Shown: positions 18,811-28,358, counted from the first letter of the stretch. The stretch is DNA of 64,000 nucleotides from Vibrio sp. CB1-14 (GCF_040412085.2 NZ_CP115920.1:2542001-2606000); one strand, 5' to 3'. Notes: a model not told the origin generated them from the sequence alone. Numbers and translations: made by a program.

Positions 18811-20274
18811 TTAACCAGAAAGTGTTGGTGATTCGAGCTGCTTGTCGATTTTTGATACTTCTTCGATCATCACAGGATCATGGGAGCAGAAAGGCTGTGA
18901 ATTGACACTAACGATACTTGGGTCTTTGGTTTGTGTGCACTCTCCAGTTTTATGAAGCTCGGCAATATGGAAACGCAGCACAATGTAACCAAGCACACCA
19001 AACACAATGTTGCCTACGGCTTGACCATACAAAACCCCCAAGGCGCCAAACCACAGTGAGCCAAAGTAGACAAATGGCAAGGTACCGGCGGTCGCTTTTC
19101 CCAAATTGAGCGCTGTCGAGTAAAGCGGCTTCCCAAGATTATTAAATGATGTATTGGCAACAAACAGCACGCCATTAAACACGAAGGTGATCGCCACATA
19201 GGTAGCAAACGCCGCAACAACATGCGCCGCATCGCCGGTCAATGAAAACACCGCTATTAACGGGTCTTGAACTAAATAGAGCAACAAGCAAACCACCAGC
19301 GTGTAGAACGTAGTGACAATTAACGAGTTCTTTAATGTCTCTTCAACCCTATCAATTCGTGCAGCACCAAAGTTTTGGCCGACAATAGGGCCAACCGCCC
19401 CAGACAACGCAAAAATAAACGCAAAACACACTGGAATAATACGGCCAATAACCGCAAAACCAGCCACATAATCTTCACCATATTGAGCGATCGCTGTGGT
19501 AACAATAGCATTACCAATTGGCGTCGCGGTATTAGTGACAATCGCAGGTAGAGCAATGGCTAGCATGACCTTAGTATCGCGCTTCACGGAATCAAAGGTT
19601 GGTCTAGAAAGCAGCTGGTGTACTTTGATGAGCGGCATAAATGAGAAATAGAACACAGCAAATCGAGCCACTACAGAAGCCGCCGCGGCTCCCTCTACAT
19701 TCCAGTTGAAGCCGAAGATAAACAACGGGTCGAGTATGGCATTAACAATACCACCCGCGAGCGTTGCCCACATCGAACGCTTTGCATCACCAGCGGCACG
19801 AAGCCCAGCGCCACTCGCCATCCCAAGGGCAATGAGTGGGGTACTAGGAAGCAAAATCCACAAGTAGGCTTCTGCACGCTCATGCGCTCGACCTTCCGCC
19901 CCAATGGCAGTGAGAAGCTCCGGTATGTACGCGCACATCAGCGCGGTCACCAAGGCACTAATAACGAAGGAAATCACTAAGACACTACTGCCAATTTCTC
20001 GCGCATAGCTGATGTTCTTAGCGCCAATGGCCTTGGACATCAATGCACCCATTGCAATGGATGTACCGATACTGACCGACGTAGCAAAGAAAGTGAGAGT
20101 GCCCGCAAAGCCCACCGCGGCGGCGAGTTCTGCTTGTCCGAGCATACTGATAAACAGCATGTCGAGTAAGTCGACAATGAAAATCGCCATGATGCCCACA
20201 GTCGATGTTCCAGACATCACCAAAATGTGGCGCATCGTTGATCCTTCAACAAACTTGGCAGATTGTTCAGCCAT
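18811..20274 (-). CDS. MATE-family efflux transporter
   Basis: A 487-residue inner-membrane protein with about 12 hydrophobic helices of the MATE (NorM/DinF) family. Typical phrases are GTSIAMGALMSKAIGAKN, GLRAAGDAKRSMWA and GAVGPIVGQNFGAARIDRV. The last 50 residues form a hydrophilic cytoplasmic tail with two cysteines (ECTQTKD, PFCSHDP), longer than usual. It is probably a cation-coupled drug or metabolite exporter; the substrate is unknown. Its stop lies 8 bases from the zntA promoter with no terminator between, so read-through into zntA is possible. Confidence 0.88.
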   Translation of the reverse strand: MAEQSAKFVEGSTMRHILVMSGTSTVGIMAIFIVDLLDMLFISMLGQAELAAAVGFAGTLTFFATSVSIGTSIAMGALMSKAIGAKNISYAREIGSSVLVISFVISALVTALMCAYIPELLTAIGAEGRAHERAEAYLWILLPSTPLIALGMASGAGLRAAGDAKRSMWATLAGGIVNAILDPLFIFGFNWNVEGAAAASVVARFAVFYFSFMPLIKVHQLLSRPTFDSVKRDTKVMLAIALPAIVTNTATPIGNAIVTTAIAQYGEDYVAGFAVIGRIIPVCFAFIFALSGAVGPIVGQNFGAARIDRVEETLKNSLIVTTFYTLVVCLLLYLVQDPLIAVFSLTGDAAHVVAAFATYVAITFVFNGVLFVANTSFNNLGKPLYSTALNLGKATAGTLPFVYFGSLWFGALGVLYGQAVGNIVFGVLGYIVLRFHIAELHKTGECTQTKDPSIVSVNSQPFCSHDPVMIEEVSKIDKQLESPTLSG

Positions 20275-20312
20275 TGAATTCCCTTTCTGTCTACAGACGC
20301 TCTACAAACAAC

Positions 20313-20335
20313 AAAGGGCGCCGCAGCGCCCGTTT
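20313..20335 (-). terminator. Possible terminator of the CBS-domain gene
   Basis: GGGCGC / GCGCCC hairpin between the CBS gene and the MATE gene (both minus). The T run after it is broken (CTTTGTTGTTTG), so termination may be partial. Confidence 0.5.
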
Positions 20336-20350
20336 CGAATAATAGCTAGT

Positions 20351-20767
20351 TTATACTGGATGTTTGAAGCATGCTTCAATGGTTTTACCAATAGCACGCA
20401 GCACATCACGACGGGTAATCACACCGACCAAACGACCGTTATCGATAACAGGATACATTTTCGGCTTACCCACTTTCATCATATCAGCCAGTTCGATAAT
20501 GGAGGTATCCGGAGCGACAGACAATACCTCACGGTACATACAGTCCCCTACCGTGTGCGTGTCCTGACAGTGATAACTCACTTTTACTAACTTCTCGAGC
20601 AAATCTTGCTCAGAAATAAAACCAATCACCTGCTCTCTTTCATCAATAACAGGCCCGCCTAAATGGGTCGATTGCATCACTTTGTCGAGTGCTGCACTGA
20701 GCGACATGTCTTCCGTGAACGTGACCGTTCTTTGCGTCATATAATCTTTTACTTTTAGCGACTCCAT
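20351..20767 (-). CDS. CBS-domain pair protein
   Basis: A 138-residue protein made of two CBS domains in tandem (about 8-65 and 75-130), a module that senses adenine nucleotides or similar ligands. Visible phrases are YMTQRTVTFTEDMSLSAALD, GGPVIDEREQVIGFISEQDL and YPVIDNGRLVGVITRRDVL. It is cytoplasmic and stands alone. GGAG lies before the ATG. The partner it regulates is unknown; the neighbouring MATE gene, 76 bp downstream, could be cotranscribed. Confidence 0.88.
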   Translation of the reverse strand: MESLKVKDYMTQRTVTFTEDMSLSAALDKVMQSTHLGGPVIDEREQVIGFISEQDLLEKLVKVSYHCQDTHTVGDCMYREVLSVAPDTSIIELADMMKVGKPKMYPVIDNGRLVGVITRRDVLRAIGKTIEACFKHPV

Positions 20768-20852
20768 AGCACTCTCCTTACTTCCCGATAATCAAACCTT
20801 GTACGTTCATTCTGGTGCAATCCGTCACAAGGTAGAAATGGGACTTATCGAT

Positions 20853-20959
20853 ACTATCGATAGTGAATTCCTATTACAGCGGAAACTCCTTGATTCCACT
20901 GCATTGATATTTTTAAGCGTAAGACGGTTTTTTCGATTTTGCCTATCTTATCGATAAGA
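20853..20959. promoter_or_regulatory. Palindrome cluster with ATCGAT cores
   Basis: Between the CBS gene and a small plus-strand gene lie ACTATCGATAGT (20853-20864) and TCTTATCGATAAGA (20946-20959), both perfect palindromes, plus TTATCGAT just before the first. They look like operator sites. TTATCGATAA also occurs upstream of ptb (11873-11882). The regulator is not known. Confidence 0.4.
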
Positions 20960-21006
20960 ATTTTGTAACAATCCCGTGAATTAGATTTTCCGTTACTGGC
21001 GCCATC

Positions 21007-21264
21007 ATGTTCAAAAAGCTGCTTCAATCTTTATCCGATGCTGTTGAATTTCGCTCACGTATTTGGGTGGTTCACATCTCAGAATCGTTTCTTAAAGACC
21101 AATCCTTTGTGGTCAATGAGGATCAGTTTTCAAGTCCGTTATCTTGGATGAAAAGCCGCGGCTACCCGAAAACTATGCTCGACAAGGTCGAGACAATGAA
21201 GCGTTCGCAAGTACTCGTTGTTGAGCTCGGTGAAACCACTCACCAGCTTATGAGAGTGAAATAA
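21007..21264 (+). CDS. Small protein of unknown function (85 residues)
   Basis: I do not recognise this protein. It begins MFKKLLQSLSDAVEFRSRIW and ends in a hydrophilic helix-strand pattern (SQVLVVELGETTHQLMRVK). It has no signal peptide, membrane helix or cysteine. It is a single gene with its own upstream region, which holds ATCGAT palindromes, and it converges on nirD. Reading-frame quality and the absence of an overlapping gene argue that it is real, but there is no clear ribosome site. Confidence 0.6.
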   Translation: MFKKLLQSLSDAVEFRSRIWVVHISESFLKDQSFVVNEDQFSSPLSWMKSRGYPKTMLDKVETMKRSQVLVVELGETTHQLMRVK

Positions 21265-21293
21265 TCTCACCCTCATTATAAGCAAAGCGTAAG

Positions 21294-21620
21294 TTACGCT
21301 GACATCACCCAGACTTCCTCACCACGTATTTCGACAGGCCACGTTTTCACCGAGATATTAGGGTCTTCGACACACTCGCCAGAGGTTAAATCGAAATGCT
21401 GCTTGTACAATGGGGAAGCAACGCAATCTCTGCCACCTATGTCTCCCACAATCCCACGACTTAGCACAAATGCCTCACCCAAAGGATCCCAATTATCAAT
21501 GGCATACACCGCCTGTTCCGTTTCCGGTAAATAAAACAGAGCAAGTTGAGTTTCCCCGACCAGTGCGCCGCGCCCTTGGTATGGCGTCAAATCAGCAACA
21601 TCACAAATCTTATTCCACAT
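21294..21620 (-). CDS. nirD: Nitrite reductase (NADH) small subunit NirD
   Basis: A 108-residue Rieske-like subunit of assimilatory nitrite reductase, NirD type: the Rieske fold is kept (YAIDNWDPLGEAFVLSRGIV) but the iron-sulfur Cys/His ligands are missing, as is normal for NirD. It partners NirB in reducing nitrite to ammonium in the cytoplasm. The ATG at 21620 sits 2 bases after the nirB stop, so they are translationally linked. It is the last gene of the nrt-nir unit. Confidence 0.93.
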   Translation of the reverse strand: MWNKICDVADLTPYQGRGALVGETQLALFYLPETEQAVYAIDNWDPLGEAFVLSRGIVGDIGGRDCVASPLYKQHFDLTSGECVEDPNISVKTWPVEIRGEEVWVMSA

Positions 21621-21622
21621 AA

Positions 21623-24118
21623 TTAATCCTCCAACTGCGGGTCAACGATGGTAACAGGGATCCTCTGGCCTCGAACACGCTGATAGCCAAGGTCGGTACT
21701 TTGTTGGTCACTGTTGATAAATGGCATAAACTTGGCACGCTTCTCTTCAGATTCAATCGCTGTTTTCCATTCACACTGGTATGTGTCCACAATGTGTTGC
21801 ATTTGCTTTTCAAGCTGAGCATTGATACCAAGTGAGTCTTCAATCACCACTTGTTTGAGATACTCGAGACCACCTTCTAGGCTTTCCATCCAAACCGAAG
21901 TACGCTGCAAGCGTTCGCCGGTCTTAACGTAGAACATCAACACCCTGTCGATCAAAGTGACCAACTGTTCTGTCGTTAGATCAGACGCAAGTAAATCTGC
22001 ATGGCGTGGACGCATCCCGCCATTGCCACAAACATACAAGTTCCAACCATTTTCGGTGGCGATCACACCAATATCTTTGCTTTGTGCCTCGGCACATTCA
22101 CGTGTACAACCTGACACCGCAAACTTGATCTTATGCGGAGCTCGAAGACCCTTGTAGCGATTTTCAAGATCGATAGCGAGACCCACTGAATCGTCGACGC
22201 CATAACGACACCACGTCGAGCCCACACACGATTTCACAGTGCGCAGCGACTTACCGTAAGCGTGGCCGGTTTCAAAGCCTGCAGAGATCAATGTGTCCCA
22301 AATTTGCGGAAGTTGCTCGACCTGAGCACCAAACAAGTCCACTCGCTGGCCACCGGTAATTTTGGTGTAGAGATCGAACTTCTGCGCCACCTCACCCAGC
22401 ACGATCAATTTTTCAGGGGTAATTTCACCACCAGGGACGCGTGGAACGACTGAATAAGAGCCATCTTTTTGTAAATTCGCGAGAAACAGATCGTTTGAGT
22501 CTTGCAACCCACGATGTGAGCCTTCCAAAACATGTTCATTCCACAGTGAGGCAAACACAGAAGCCGCTGTAGGTTTACAAATGTCACAGCCTTTACCTTT
22601 ACCATGCTTTTCAATCAGTTCATCAAAGCTCTTAATGGAATCCACTTGGCAGATGTGGAACAGCTCTTGTCTTGAAAATTCAAAGTGTTCACAAAGATGG
22701 TTATTGACCTCTTGTCCCATCGCCACCAGCTCTTCATCAAGAACGCTCTTCACCATGTTGGCGCAGCCGCCACAGCCAGTTCCAGCCTTAGTTTCATCTT
22801 TTAACGTCGCGAGATCATGAGCACCAGCATGAATAGCTTCGACCAAATCCCCACGGGTTACATTGTGACAAGAACAGATCATGGTTGAGGCACTTGCACC
22901 GCCAGACAATGAACTGGTATCAAACAGCAGCTCCGCTGGATGCTCAGGTAGGGTTTTCTCATTGAGATACGCTTGTAAGAGCAAATCGTAGTCGGTGGTA
23001 TCTCCAACTAGAATTGCGCCTAGCAAACGGCTACTGCTTTCATCAACGATGAGCTTTTTATAAGTGCCTTGAGCGGCGTCTTGCAGCACCATCTCTTTTG
23101 CCCCGGGAGTTTGCATTTGCGCGTCACCAATTGATGCGACATCAACCCCTAGTAGTTTAAGCTTGGTGCTCATGTCCGCACCTTCAAACGTCGCCACCTT
23201 ACCCATAAGCTGGTCTGCGACTGCGCGCGCCATGGCATAACCTGGTGCCACTAGTCCAAAGATACGATTTTGCCAAAGGGCACATTCACCGATTGCGTAA
23301 ATAGCCTCATCACTGGTTTGGCAATGATCGTTAATCACAATGCCACCACGCTCACCAATATCTAAACTCGCCTCTCTTGCGAGTGCATCTTGGGGACGAA
23401 TACCGGCGGAAAACACCACTACATCCACATCCAATGGCTCAGCATCTTTAAACACCATACGGTGATAAGCGGTTTCACCATCACAGATCTTATCGGTACC
23501 GGTTGAGGTGTGTACCTTGAGCCCGAGATCTTCAATTTTGCTCTTCAACAGACCGCCAGCACCATCATCAAGCTGCACTGGCATTAATCTAGGCGCAAAC
23601 TCTACAACGTGAGTTTCAAGCCCAAGAAGCTTCAAGGCATTGGCCGCCTCAAGACCCAGCAAACCACCGCCGATAACCGCACCCGTTTTCGCTCCCTCAC
23701 ACGCTTTACGAATCGCAGAGAGGTCATCCAAGGTTCTATATACAAATACGTTGTCGCGATCTTTGCCTTCAATTGGCGGCACAAACGGATAAGAGCCCGT
23801 CGCTAAGACCAAGTGGTCATAACCAAGAATGTCCTCGTCATCTAGAGTGATGCGCTTACTTTGTTTATCAACGCTGGTGACACGGCTGCCGAGTACTAGC
23901 TCAACGCCATATTTTTTGTACCACTCTTCGTCTCCTAGCATCAGAGAGTCATGCGAGTTACCAGAAAACAGCGATGAAAGCTGAACACGGTCATAGGCAG
24001 CATAACGCTCCTCGCCAATCACCGTAATTCGATAATTTAAATGTCCTTGCAGGCTAATGAGATGAGCGATGAAATGATGCCCAACCATGCCATTACCGAC
24101 CACAACGATATGTTCCAT
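21623..24118 (-). CDS. nirB: Nitrite reductase (NADH) large subunit NirB
   Basis: An 831-residue siroheme enzyme reducing nitrite to ammonium with NADH. The order is an FAD/NAD(P) pyridine-nucleotide reductase module (VVVGNGMVGHHF at the start, AVIGGGLLGLEAA near 150), a BFD-like [2Fe-2S] domain (CSCHNVTR ... GTGCGGC, about 420-455), a second Cys-rich stretch (GKGCDICKP), and the nitrite/sulfite reductase domain with the [4Fe-4S]-siroheme ligands (SCVGSTWC then SGCTRECAE). Length and layout match the family. It follows the ABC ATPase gene by 11 bp and overlaps translation with nirD. Siroheme would come from cobA in the same cluster. Confidence 0.95.
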   Translation of the reverse strand: MEHIVVVGNGMVGHHFIAHLISLQGHLNYRITVIGEERYAAYDRVQLSSLFSGNSHDSLMLGDEEWYKKYGVELVLGSRVTSVDKQSKRITLDDEDILGYDHLVLATGSYPFVPPIEGKDRDNVFVYRTLDDLSAIRKACEGAKTGAVIGGGLLGLEAANALKLLGLETHVVEFAPRLMPVQLDDGAGGLLKSKIEDLGLKVHTSTGTDKICDGETAYHRMVFKDAEPLDVDVVVFSAGIRPQDALAREASLDIGERGGIVINDHCQTSDEAIYAIGECALWQNRIFGLVAPGYAMARAVADQLMGKVATFEGADMSTKLKLLGVDVASIGDAQMQTPGAKEMVLQDAAQGTYKKLIVDESSSRLLGAILVGDTTDYDLLLQAYLNEKTLPEHPAELLFDTSSLSGGASASTMICSCHNVTRGDLVEAIHAGAHDLATLKDETKAGTGCGGCANMVKSVLDEELVAMGQEVNNHLCEHFEFSRQELFHICQVDSIKSFDELIEKHGKGKGCDICKPTAASVFASLWNEHVLEGSHRGLQDSNDLFLANLQKDGSYSVVPRVPGGEITPEKLIVLGEVAQKFDLYTKITGGQRVDLFGAQVEQLPQIWDTLISAGFETGHAYGKSLRTVKSCVGSTWCRYGVDDSVGLAIDLENRYKGLRAPHKIKFAVSGCTRECAEAQSKDIGVIATENGWNLYVCGNGGMRPRHADLLASDLTTEQLVTLIDRVLMFYVKTGERLQRTSVWMESLEGGLEYLKQVVIEDSLGINAQLEKQMQHIVDTYQCEWKTAIESEEKRAKFMPFINSDQQSTDLGYQRVRGQRIPVTIVDPQLED

Positions 24119-24129
24119 ATCTCGTCTCC

Positions 24130-24969
24130 CTATGCGCTTTTCTTCGCGTCTTGCTGCTTGCTGATTTCTGCCGTTGCTGACAATTCGTTTTTGGCTTGCT
24201 TCTCATATAGGAAGGTCAGTACGGCTTGGCGGTACTTTTGATATTGCGGGTTGTCGGCCATCGCTACGCGATTTCTAGGACGTTCCAGTTCGATATCTAA
24301 AACTTCACCAATCGTCGCTGCGGGTCCATTGGTCATCATCACTATCTTGTCGGAGAGAAGCACGGCTTCGTCCACATCGTGAGTAATCATGATGACGGTA
24401 TTATTGAGCTCCGCCTGAATCGCCATTAGCGCATCTTGCAACTTGGCACGAGTCAACGCATCGAGTGCGCCAAACGGTTCATCCATCAATAAGACTTTTG
24501 GTTTTAATGCTAGAGCGCGGGCAATACCAACGCGCTGCTTCATACCGCCGGAAATTTCATCTGGCCTCTTGTCGGCCGCGTGAGCCATTTCAACCAGGTC
24601 GAGATAATGATGAACCTGCTCTTTCACCCAAGCTTTATCTTTGCCCTTCGCGACCTGCTTTACTGCAAGTTCAATGTTTTCATACACGGAAAGCCAAGGC
24701 AGTAACGAGTGATTTTGGAACACTACCGCTCGTTCGGGGCCTGGGCCATCCACTTCACGGCCATCGACAATCACGCCACCATCGGTGGGAAAATGCAGAC
24801 CCGCGACCAAGTTCAGTACTGTAGACTTACCGCAGCCTGAGTGACCAATTAGCGAGATAAACTCCCCTTTTTGGATTTGTAAATTGACGTTCTTTAGTGC
24901 CACAAACTCCCCTTGTGGCGTAGGGAACCGCATTCCTAGCTGGGTTAAGTCAAGTAAAGGTTTCGACAT
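24130..24969 (-). CDS. nrtD: Nitrate ABC transporter ATP-binding protein
   Basis: A 279-residue ABC ATPase of the nitrate/sulfonate/taurine group. Walker A is GHSGCGKST, the signature motif is SGGMKQRVGIARAL and Walker B is VLLMDEPFGALDALTR. It lacks the C-terminal binding domain of NrtC, so it is NrtD/NasD-like and probably acts as a homodimer with NrtB. The start is the ATG at 24969 with GGAAG upstream. Between nrtB and nirB, in one operon. Confidence 0.9.
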   Translation of the reverse strand: MSKPLLDLTQLGMRFPTPQGEFVALKNVNLQIQKGEFISLIGHSGCGKSTVLNLVAGLHFPTDGGVIVDGREVDGPGPERAVVFQNHSLLPWLSVYENIELAVKQVAKGKDKAWVKEQVHHYLDLVEMAHAADKRPDEISGGMKQRVGIARALALKPKVLLMDEPFGALDALTRAKLQDALMAIQAELNNTVIMITHDVDEAVLLSDKIVMMTNGPAATIGEVLDIELERPRNRVAMADNPQYQKYRQAVLTFLYEKQAKNELSATAEISKQQDAKKSA

Positions 24970-25040
24970 CGTTAACTTCCTTATTCGATAATCAAGGCGC
25001 CATTTCTTCTCAATGAGAACAGAATGACAACAGAGCCTAG

Positions 25041-26009
25041 TTAGCGAAGCGATTGTTGTTTGTTCCAAGAAAAATGCTTTTGCAGCAGCAACATGCCACG
25101 ATCAAGCAATAAACCGATAAAGCCGATGGTGATCACCGCGACCATGATGCGGCCTAGTGACGCTGAGCTACCATTTTGGAACTCATCCCACACGAACTTG
25201 CCAAGCCCTGGGTTTTGCGCCAGCATCTCTGCTGCAATCAACACCATCCAAGCAATACCGAGTGACAGTCGAAGACCTGTAAAAATCATTGGAATCGCTG
25301 AAGGCAATACGATAGTGCGAATATGCTGCCACCAAGAAAGCTTGAGCACCTTACTCACGTTGAGCAGATCTTTATCTACGCTAGTAACACCTACAGCGGT
25401 GTTAATGAGTGTCGGCCACAAGCTACACAAGGCAACGGTAATCAATGAGTTAACGAAAGATTTCGCAAACAAAGGATCGTCACTCACGTAAGTCGCACTG
25501 ACGACCATGGTCACAATAGGCAGCCAGGCCAAAGGTGACACCGGTTTTAAAAGCTGAATGATTGGGTTAAATGCCTGATACACGCCTTGATTCAGACCCA
25601 ACACAATCCCAAGGGGAATCGCAATCACTGACGCTAAGATAAACCCACCTGCTACAGTGATAAGTGAGGTCCCAATCTGGTCAAAGAAAGTCGGTTTCCC
25701 CGTATAAGGGCGGATCTTCACTTTCGCGTCCGGATTTTTCGCCAGCTTGGCTGCGTTGCGCTTTTCTTGACGCTCAACAAACGCCACCGCTTTATCACGC
25801 TCCTCAACGTGTTCTGCGGCTAAGTTTTTGAACTGTTCAAACGTCTGAACGGGTCCCGGTAAGGTACCTAAAGACGTCTCTACTTGTTTTGCTGCCAAAT
25901 GCCACATCATCAGGAAACACAAAATCCCAATGAGGGGGAACAACAGCACTCGGCTGCGGTTCACCACCATGTCGCGGCTTGGCTTAAGTGAAATTACGTT
26001 CGTTGCCAT
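25041..26009 (-). CDS. nrtB: Nitrate ABC transporter permease
   Basis: A 322-residue inner-membrane permease. TM1 is near residues 20-42; a hydrophilic periplasmic insert of about 70 residues (Lys/Ala-rich, 65-110) follows; then the binding-protein-dependent transport domain with the EAA-type loop (LPSAIPMIFTGLRLSLGIAW). It pairs with the ATPase and NrtA for nitrate (perhaps nitrite) uptake. It lies 61 bp downstream of nrtA. Confidence 0.92.
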   Translation of the reverse strand: MATNVISLKPSRDMVVNRSRVLLFPLIGILCFLMMWHLAAKQVETSLGTLPGPVQTFEQFKNLAAEHVEERDKAVAFVERQEKRNAAKLAKNPDAKVKIRPYTGKPTFFDQIGTSLITVAGGFILASVIAIPLGIVLGLNQGVYQAFNPIIQLLKPVSPLAWLPIVTMVVSATYVSDDPLFAKSFVNSLITVALCSLWPTLINTAVGVTSVDKDLLNVSKVLKLSWWQHIRTIVLPSAIPMIFTGLRLSLGIAWMVLIAAEMLAQNPGLGKFVWDEFQNGSSASLGRIMVAVITIGFIGLLLDRGMLLLQKHFSWNKQQSLR

Positions 26010-26070
26010 CGCCTATACTCCTTAGCTTTCTCGGCTTACTCGCTTTAACGTTCGTGATAGACGTTCGCGT

Positions 26071-27471
26071 CTAAACTTTATCGTTACCTTTCAGACCGAT
26101 AGAGAATTTTTTCAGGTACTCATTCGGCTTACTACCGTCATACACGATGTTGTCGATAAAGTGAGTTTGTGGGGCGCGGAAACCATCTTCATTTTTGAAA
26201 TCAGGGAAGTCTTTCGACGTTAGCACGCCATCTTCGACTAAGGCCTCAGCCGCTTGTTGATAGATATCTGGACGGTAAACTTCTTTAGCGATATCCATGT
26301 ACCATTGGTCATCTTGCGAGTCTGCAATCTGTCCCCAACGACGCATCTGAGTGAGGTACCAAATCGCATCACTGTAGTATGGGTACGTGGCGTTATGACG
26401 GAAGAACACGTTAAAGTCAGGCACATCACGCTTATCACCTTTCTCATACTCAAACGTGCCCGTCATGCTGTTGGCGATAACTTCAGCATCAGCACCAACA
26501 TAGGCACTTTTCGAGAGCATTTTCACTGCTTCTTGACGGTTGGCATTGTTGTTTTCATCCAACCAATGTGCAGCACGGATAAGCGCTTTCACAACGCGGA
26601 TATGAGTATTTGGGTTTTCCTCAGCCCAAGACTTCGATACACCAAACACTTTCTCAGGGTTGTTTTTCCAAATCTCGTAGTCTGTCACCACAGGAACGCC
26701 AATGCCCTTAAATACCGCTTGCTGATTCCACGGTTCGCCTACGCAATAGCCTTCAATCGTACCCGCTTCCATTGTGGCTGGCATTTGAGGCGGCGGTGTC
26801 ACGCTAAGTAGTACATCTGCGTCTACTTGGCCACTGTTATCACCTGATTTTGGTGAATAGTAACCTGGGTGAATTCCCCCTGCTGCCAACCAGTAGCGCA
26901 GCTCATAGTTGTGCGTTGAAACGGGGAAAACCATACCCATGTTGAACGGCTTACCTTCATCAAGGTAACCCTCAACCACAGGCTTTAGCGCGTCCGCCTT
27001 AATTGGGTGAACAGGTTTGCCATCGGCCTGCTTAGGAATGTGCGGCTTCATCGCATCCCAAGTGTTATTGGAAACGGTGATGGCATTACCATTGAGATCC
27101 ATACTAAATGCAGTAATGACCTCCGCCTGAGTACCGATACCAATCGTCGCGCCCAGCGGCTGACCAGCTAGCATATGAGCGCCGTCCAGCTCACCATCGA
27201 TGACGCGGTCTAGCAGGACTTTCCAGTTAGCCTGCGCTTCCAATGTGACGTAGAGACCTTCATCTTCGAAAAAGCCCTTTTCGTAAGCGACTGCTAGCGG
27301 TGCCATGTCAGTCAGTTTGATAAAGCCAAATTTGAGCTCCTCAATTTCCGGCTCACCTAACTCAGCCCAAGCCGACGTGCCAACCAGTAGCGTTGCCGTT
27401 GCAATAGTCGCGGTACTGACGCGATGAAACGTCTTACCCACTTTGTTTGCTCGTTGCGTCCATGTTTTCAT
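26071..27471 (-). CDS. nrtA: Periplasmic nitrate-binding protein NrtA
   Basis: A 466-residue solute-binding protein. A signal peptide ends at about residue 36 ([10 protein letters not shown], then ELGEPE). The NrtA/SsuA-type fold begins [21 protein letters not shown], with [14 protein letters not shown] and [15 protein letters not shown] in the ligand pocket. With a signal peptide it is the transport protein, not the cytoplasmic NasS sensor. First gene of the nrt-nir unit, downstream of a leader with promoter and terminator. No NasS-like second copy is seen. Confidence 0.94.
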   Translation of the reverse strand: MKTWTQRANKVGKTFHRVSTATIATATLLVGTSAWAELGEPEIEELKFGFIKLTDMAPLAVAYEKGFFEDEGLYVTLEAQANWKVLLDRVIDGELDGAHMLAGQPLGATIGIGTQAEVITAFSMDLNGNAITVSNNTWDAMKPHIPKQADGKPVHPIKADALKPVVEGYLDEGKPFNMGMVFPVSTHNYELRYWLAAGGIHPGYYSPKSGDNSGQVDADVLLSVTPPPQMPATMEAGTIEGYCVGEPWNQQAVFKGIGVPVVTDYEIWKNNPEKVFGVSKSWAEENPNTHIRVVKALIRAAHWLDENNNANRQEAVKMLSKSAYVGADAEVIANSMTGTFEYEKGDKRDVPDFNVFFRHNATYPYYSDAIWYLTQMRRWGQIADSQDDQWYMDIAKEVYRPDIYQQAAEALVEDGVLTSKDFPDFKNEDGFRAPQTHFIDNIVYDGSKPNEYLKKFSIGLKGNDKV

Positions 27472-27506
27472 AACACTATCTCCGTGTGATGCTTAAAAAT
27501 TTTTCC

Positions 27507-27562
27507 AAAAAGGCGCTACTGCCATCTATAAGCAATAGAGCCTATGTGTAAGCAGTAACGCC
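27507..27562 (-). terminator. Leader attenuator of the nrtABD-nirBD unit
   Basis: In the minus-strand leader, GGCGTTACTGC and GCAGTAGCGCC pair and are followed at once by TTTTT, about 35 bases before the nrtA ATG. The loop between the arms can fold further. A short stem GCCC/GGGC with a six-base loop lies upstream (27606-27619). An intrinsic terminator between promoter and first gene, beside an ANTAR-protein gene, is the layout of nitrate-dependent antitermination. Confidence 0.8.
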
Positions 27563-27645
27563 GTCGCCAACCTTCCATTCACCGCCGTTGATGAGTTCAG
27601 GAGCTGCCCACTTAAGGGCGGGGGTATTGTAGTTAATATTAGTAA

Positions 27646-27661
27646 TTCAATATGCGTGCCA
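27646..27661 (-). promoter_or_regulatory. Sigma54-like promoter of nrtA
   Basis: The minus strand reads TGGCACGCATATTGAA. The -24 element TGGCACG is perfect and the spacing is right, but the -12 element is TTGA rather than TTGC. The inferred start near 27633 lies upstream of the leader terminator, which is the correct order. NtrC-type nitrogen control would be expected; no enhancer site was assigned. Confidence 0.6.
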
Positions 27662-27785
27662 TATTTAAATTTTCCTATAAAATCATAACCTTAATAAAAT
27701 CCAGACTCCATCCTGACTTTCTTTTGCTTCTCCAGTGTGCACCCTGCACCAATTGAATGAATTATCATTAACCCCAAAGTGGTAG

Positions 27786-28358
27786 TTAAAGATGGATGGA
27801 TTCCAACGTGTTGATCAGGTTCTTTGCAACTTGGTTAAGCGATAGGCTCGACTGCATAGCCGATTTTCGAAGCGCAGCAAACGCCGTTTGCTCGTCAAGA
27901 TGGTGATACTTCATCAGCAGACCTTTGGCTTTTTCGACAACTTTTCGCTCTTCGAGCTTCAAGTTTAATGCTGCGATTTTTTGATCATCTTGAATCGATT
28001 TATCTCGCACTTGTCTGGCGTGAATCACCCAGGCGTTGAGCTCGAATTGAGAATCATGAGGTAGCAAAACATAGTCATTACTTGCAGGTAAGCGGTTGAT
28101 ATCATTGTTATTAAGCTGTTTTAGGATTACAAGAAGTGGACGCTGTAGTTGCTTGGCAACCTCAATGATCAGCGACAGTTCTGCACAAGGCTGCTGCCAA
28201 GAAATAACAAGGGTGGCTGAGGGCTCTTTTTCGAGCATGGACTCCAGCTGAGATAGCTGGCAGCCCATGATTTTATCAAAGTCTCTGGCAAGTCTAGCGC
28301 TTATATGCGCCTGCTCGGCGATTGAATCGCAACAAACTAAGACTGGTGTTTTTGGCAT
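27786..28358 (-). CDS. nasT: NasT-like ANTAR antiterminator
   Basis: A 190-residue protein with an N-terminal receiver-like domain (about 1-120) and a C-terminal ANTAR RNA-binding domain (about 130-188: LEERKVVEKAKGLLMKYHHL, then AFAALRKSAMQSSLSLNQVA). ANTAR proteins bind paired hairpins in leader RNA and stop terminator formation. It lies directly upstream of the nrtA leader and downstream of a TrpD2-like gene (9 bp apart). In other bacteria NasS holds NasT inactive until nitrate binds; NasS is not encoded nearby. Confidence 0.88.
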   Translation of the reverse strand: MPKTPVLVCCDSIAEQAHISARLARDFDKIMGCQLSQLESMLEKEPSATLVISWQQPCAELSLIIEVAKQLQRPLLVILKQLNNNDINRLPASNDYVLLPHDSQFELNAWVIHARQVRDKSIQDDQKIAALNLKLEERKVVEKAKGLLMKYHHLDEQTAFAALRKSAMQSSLSLNQVAKNLINTLESIHL

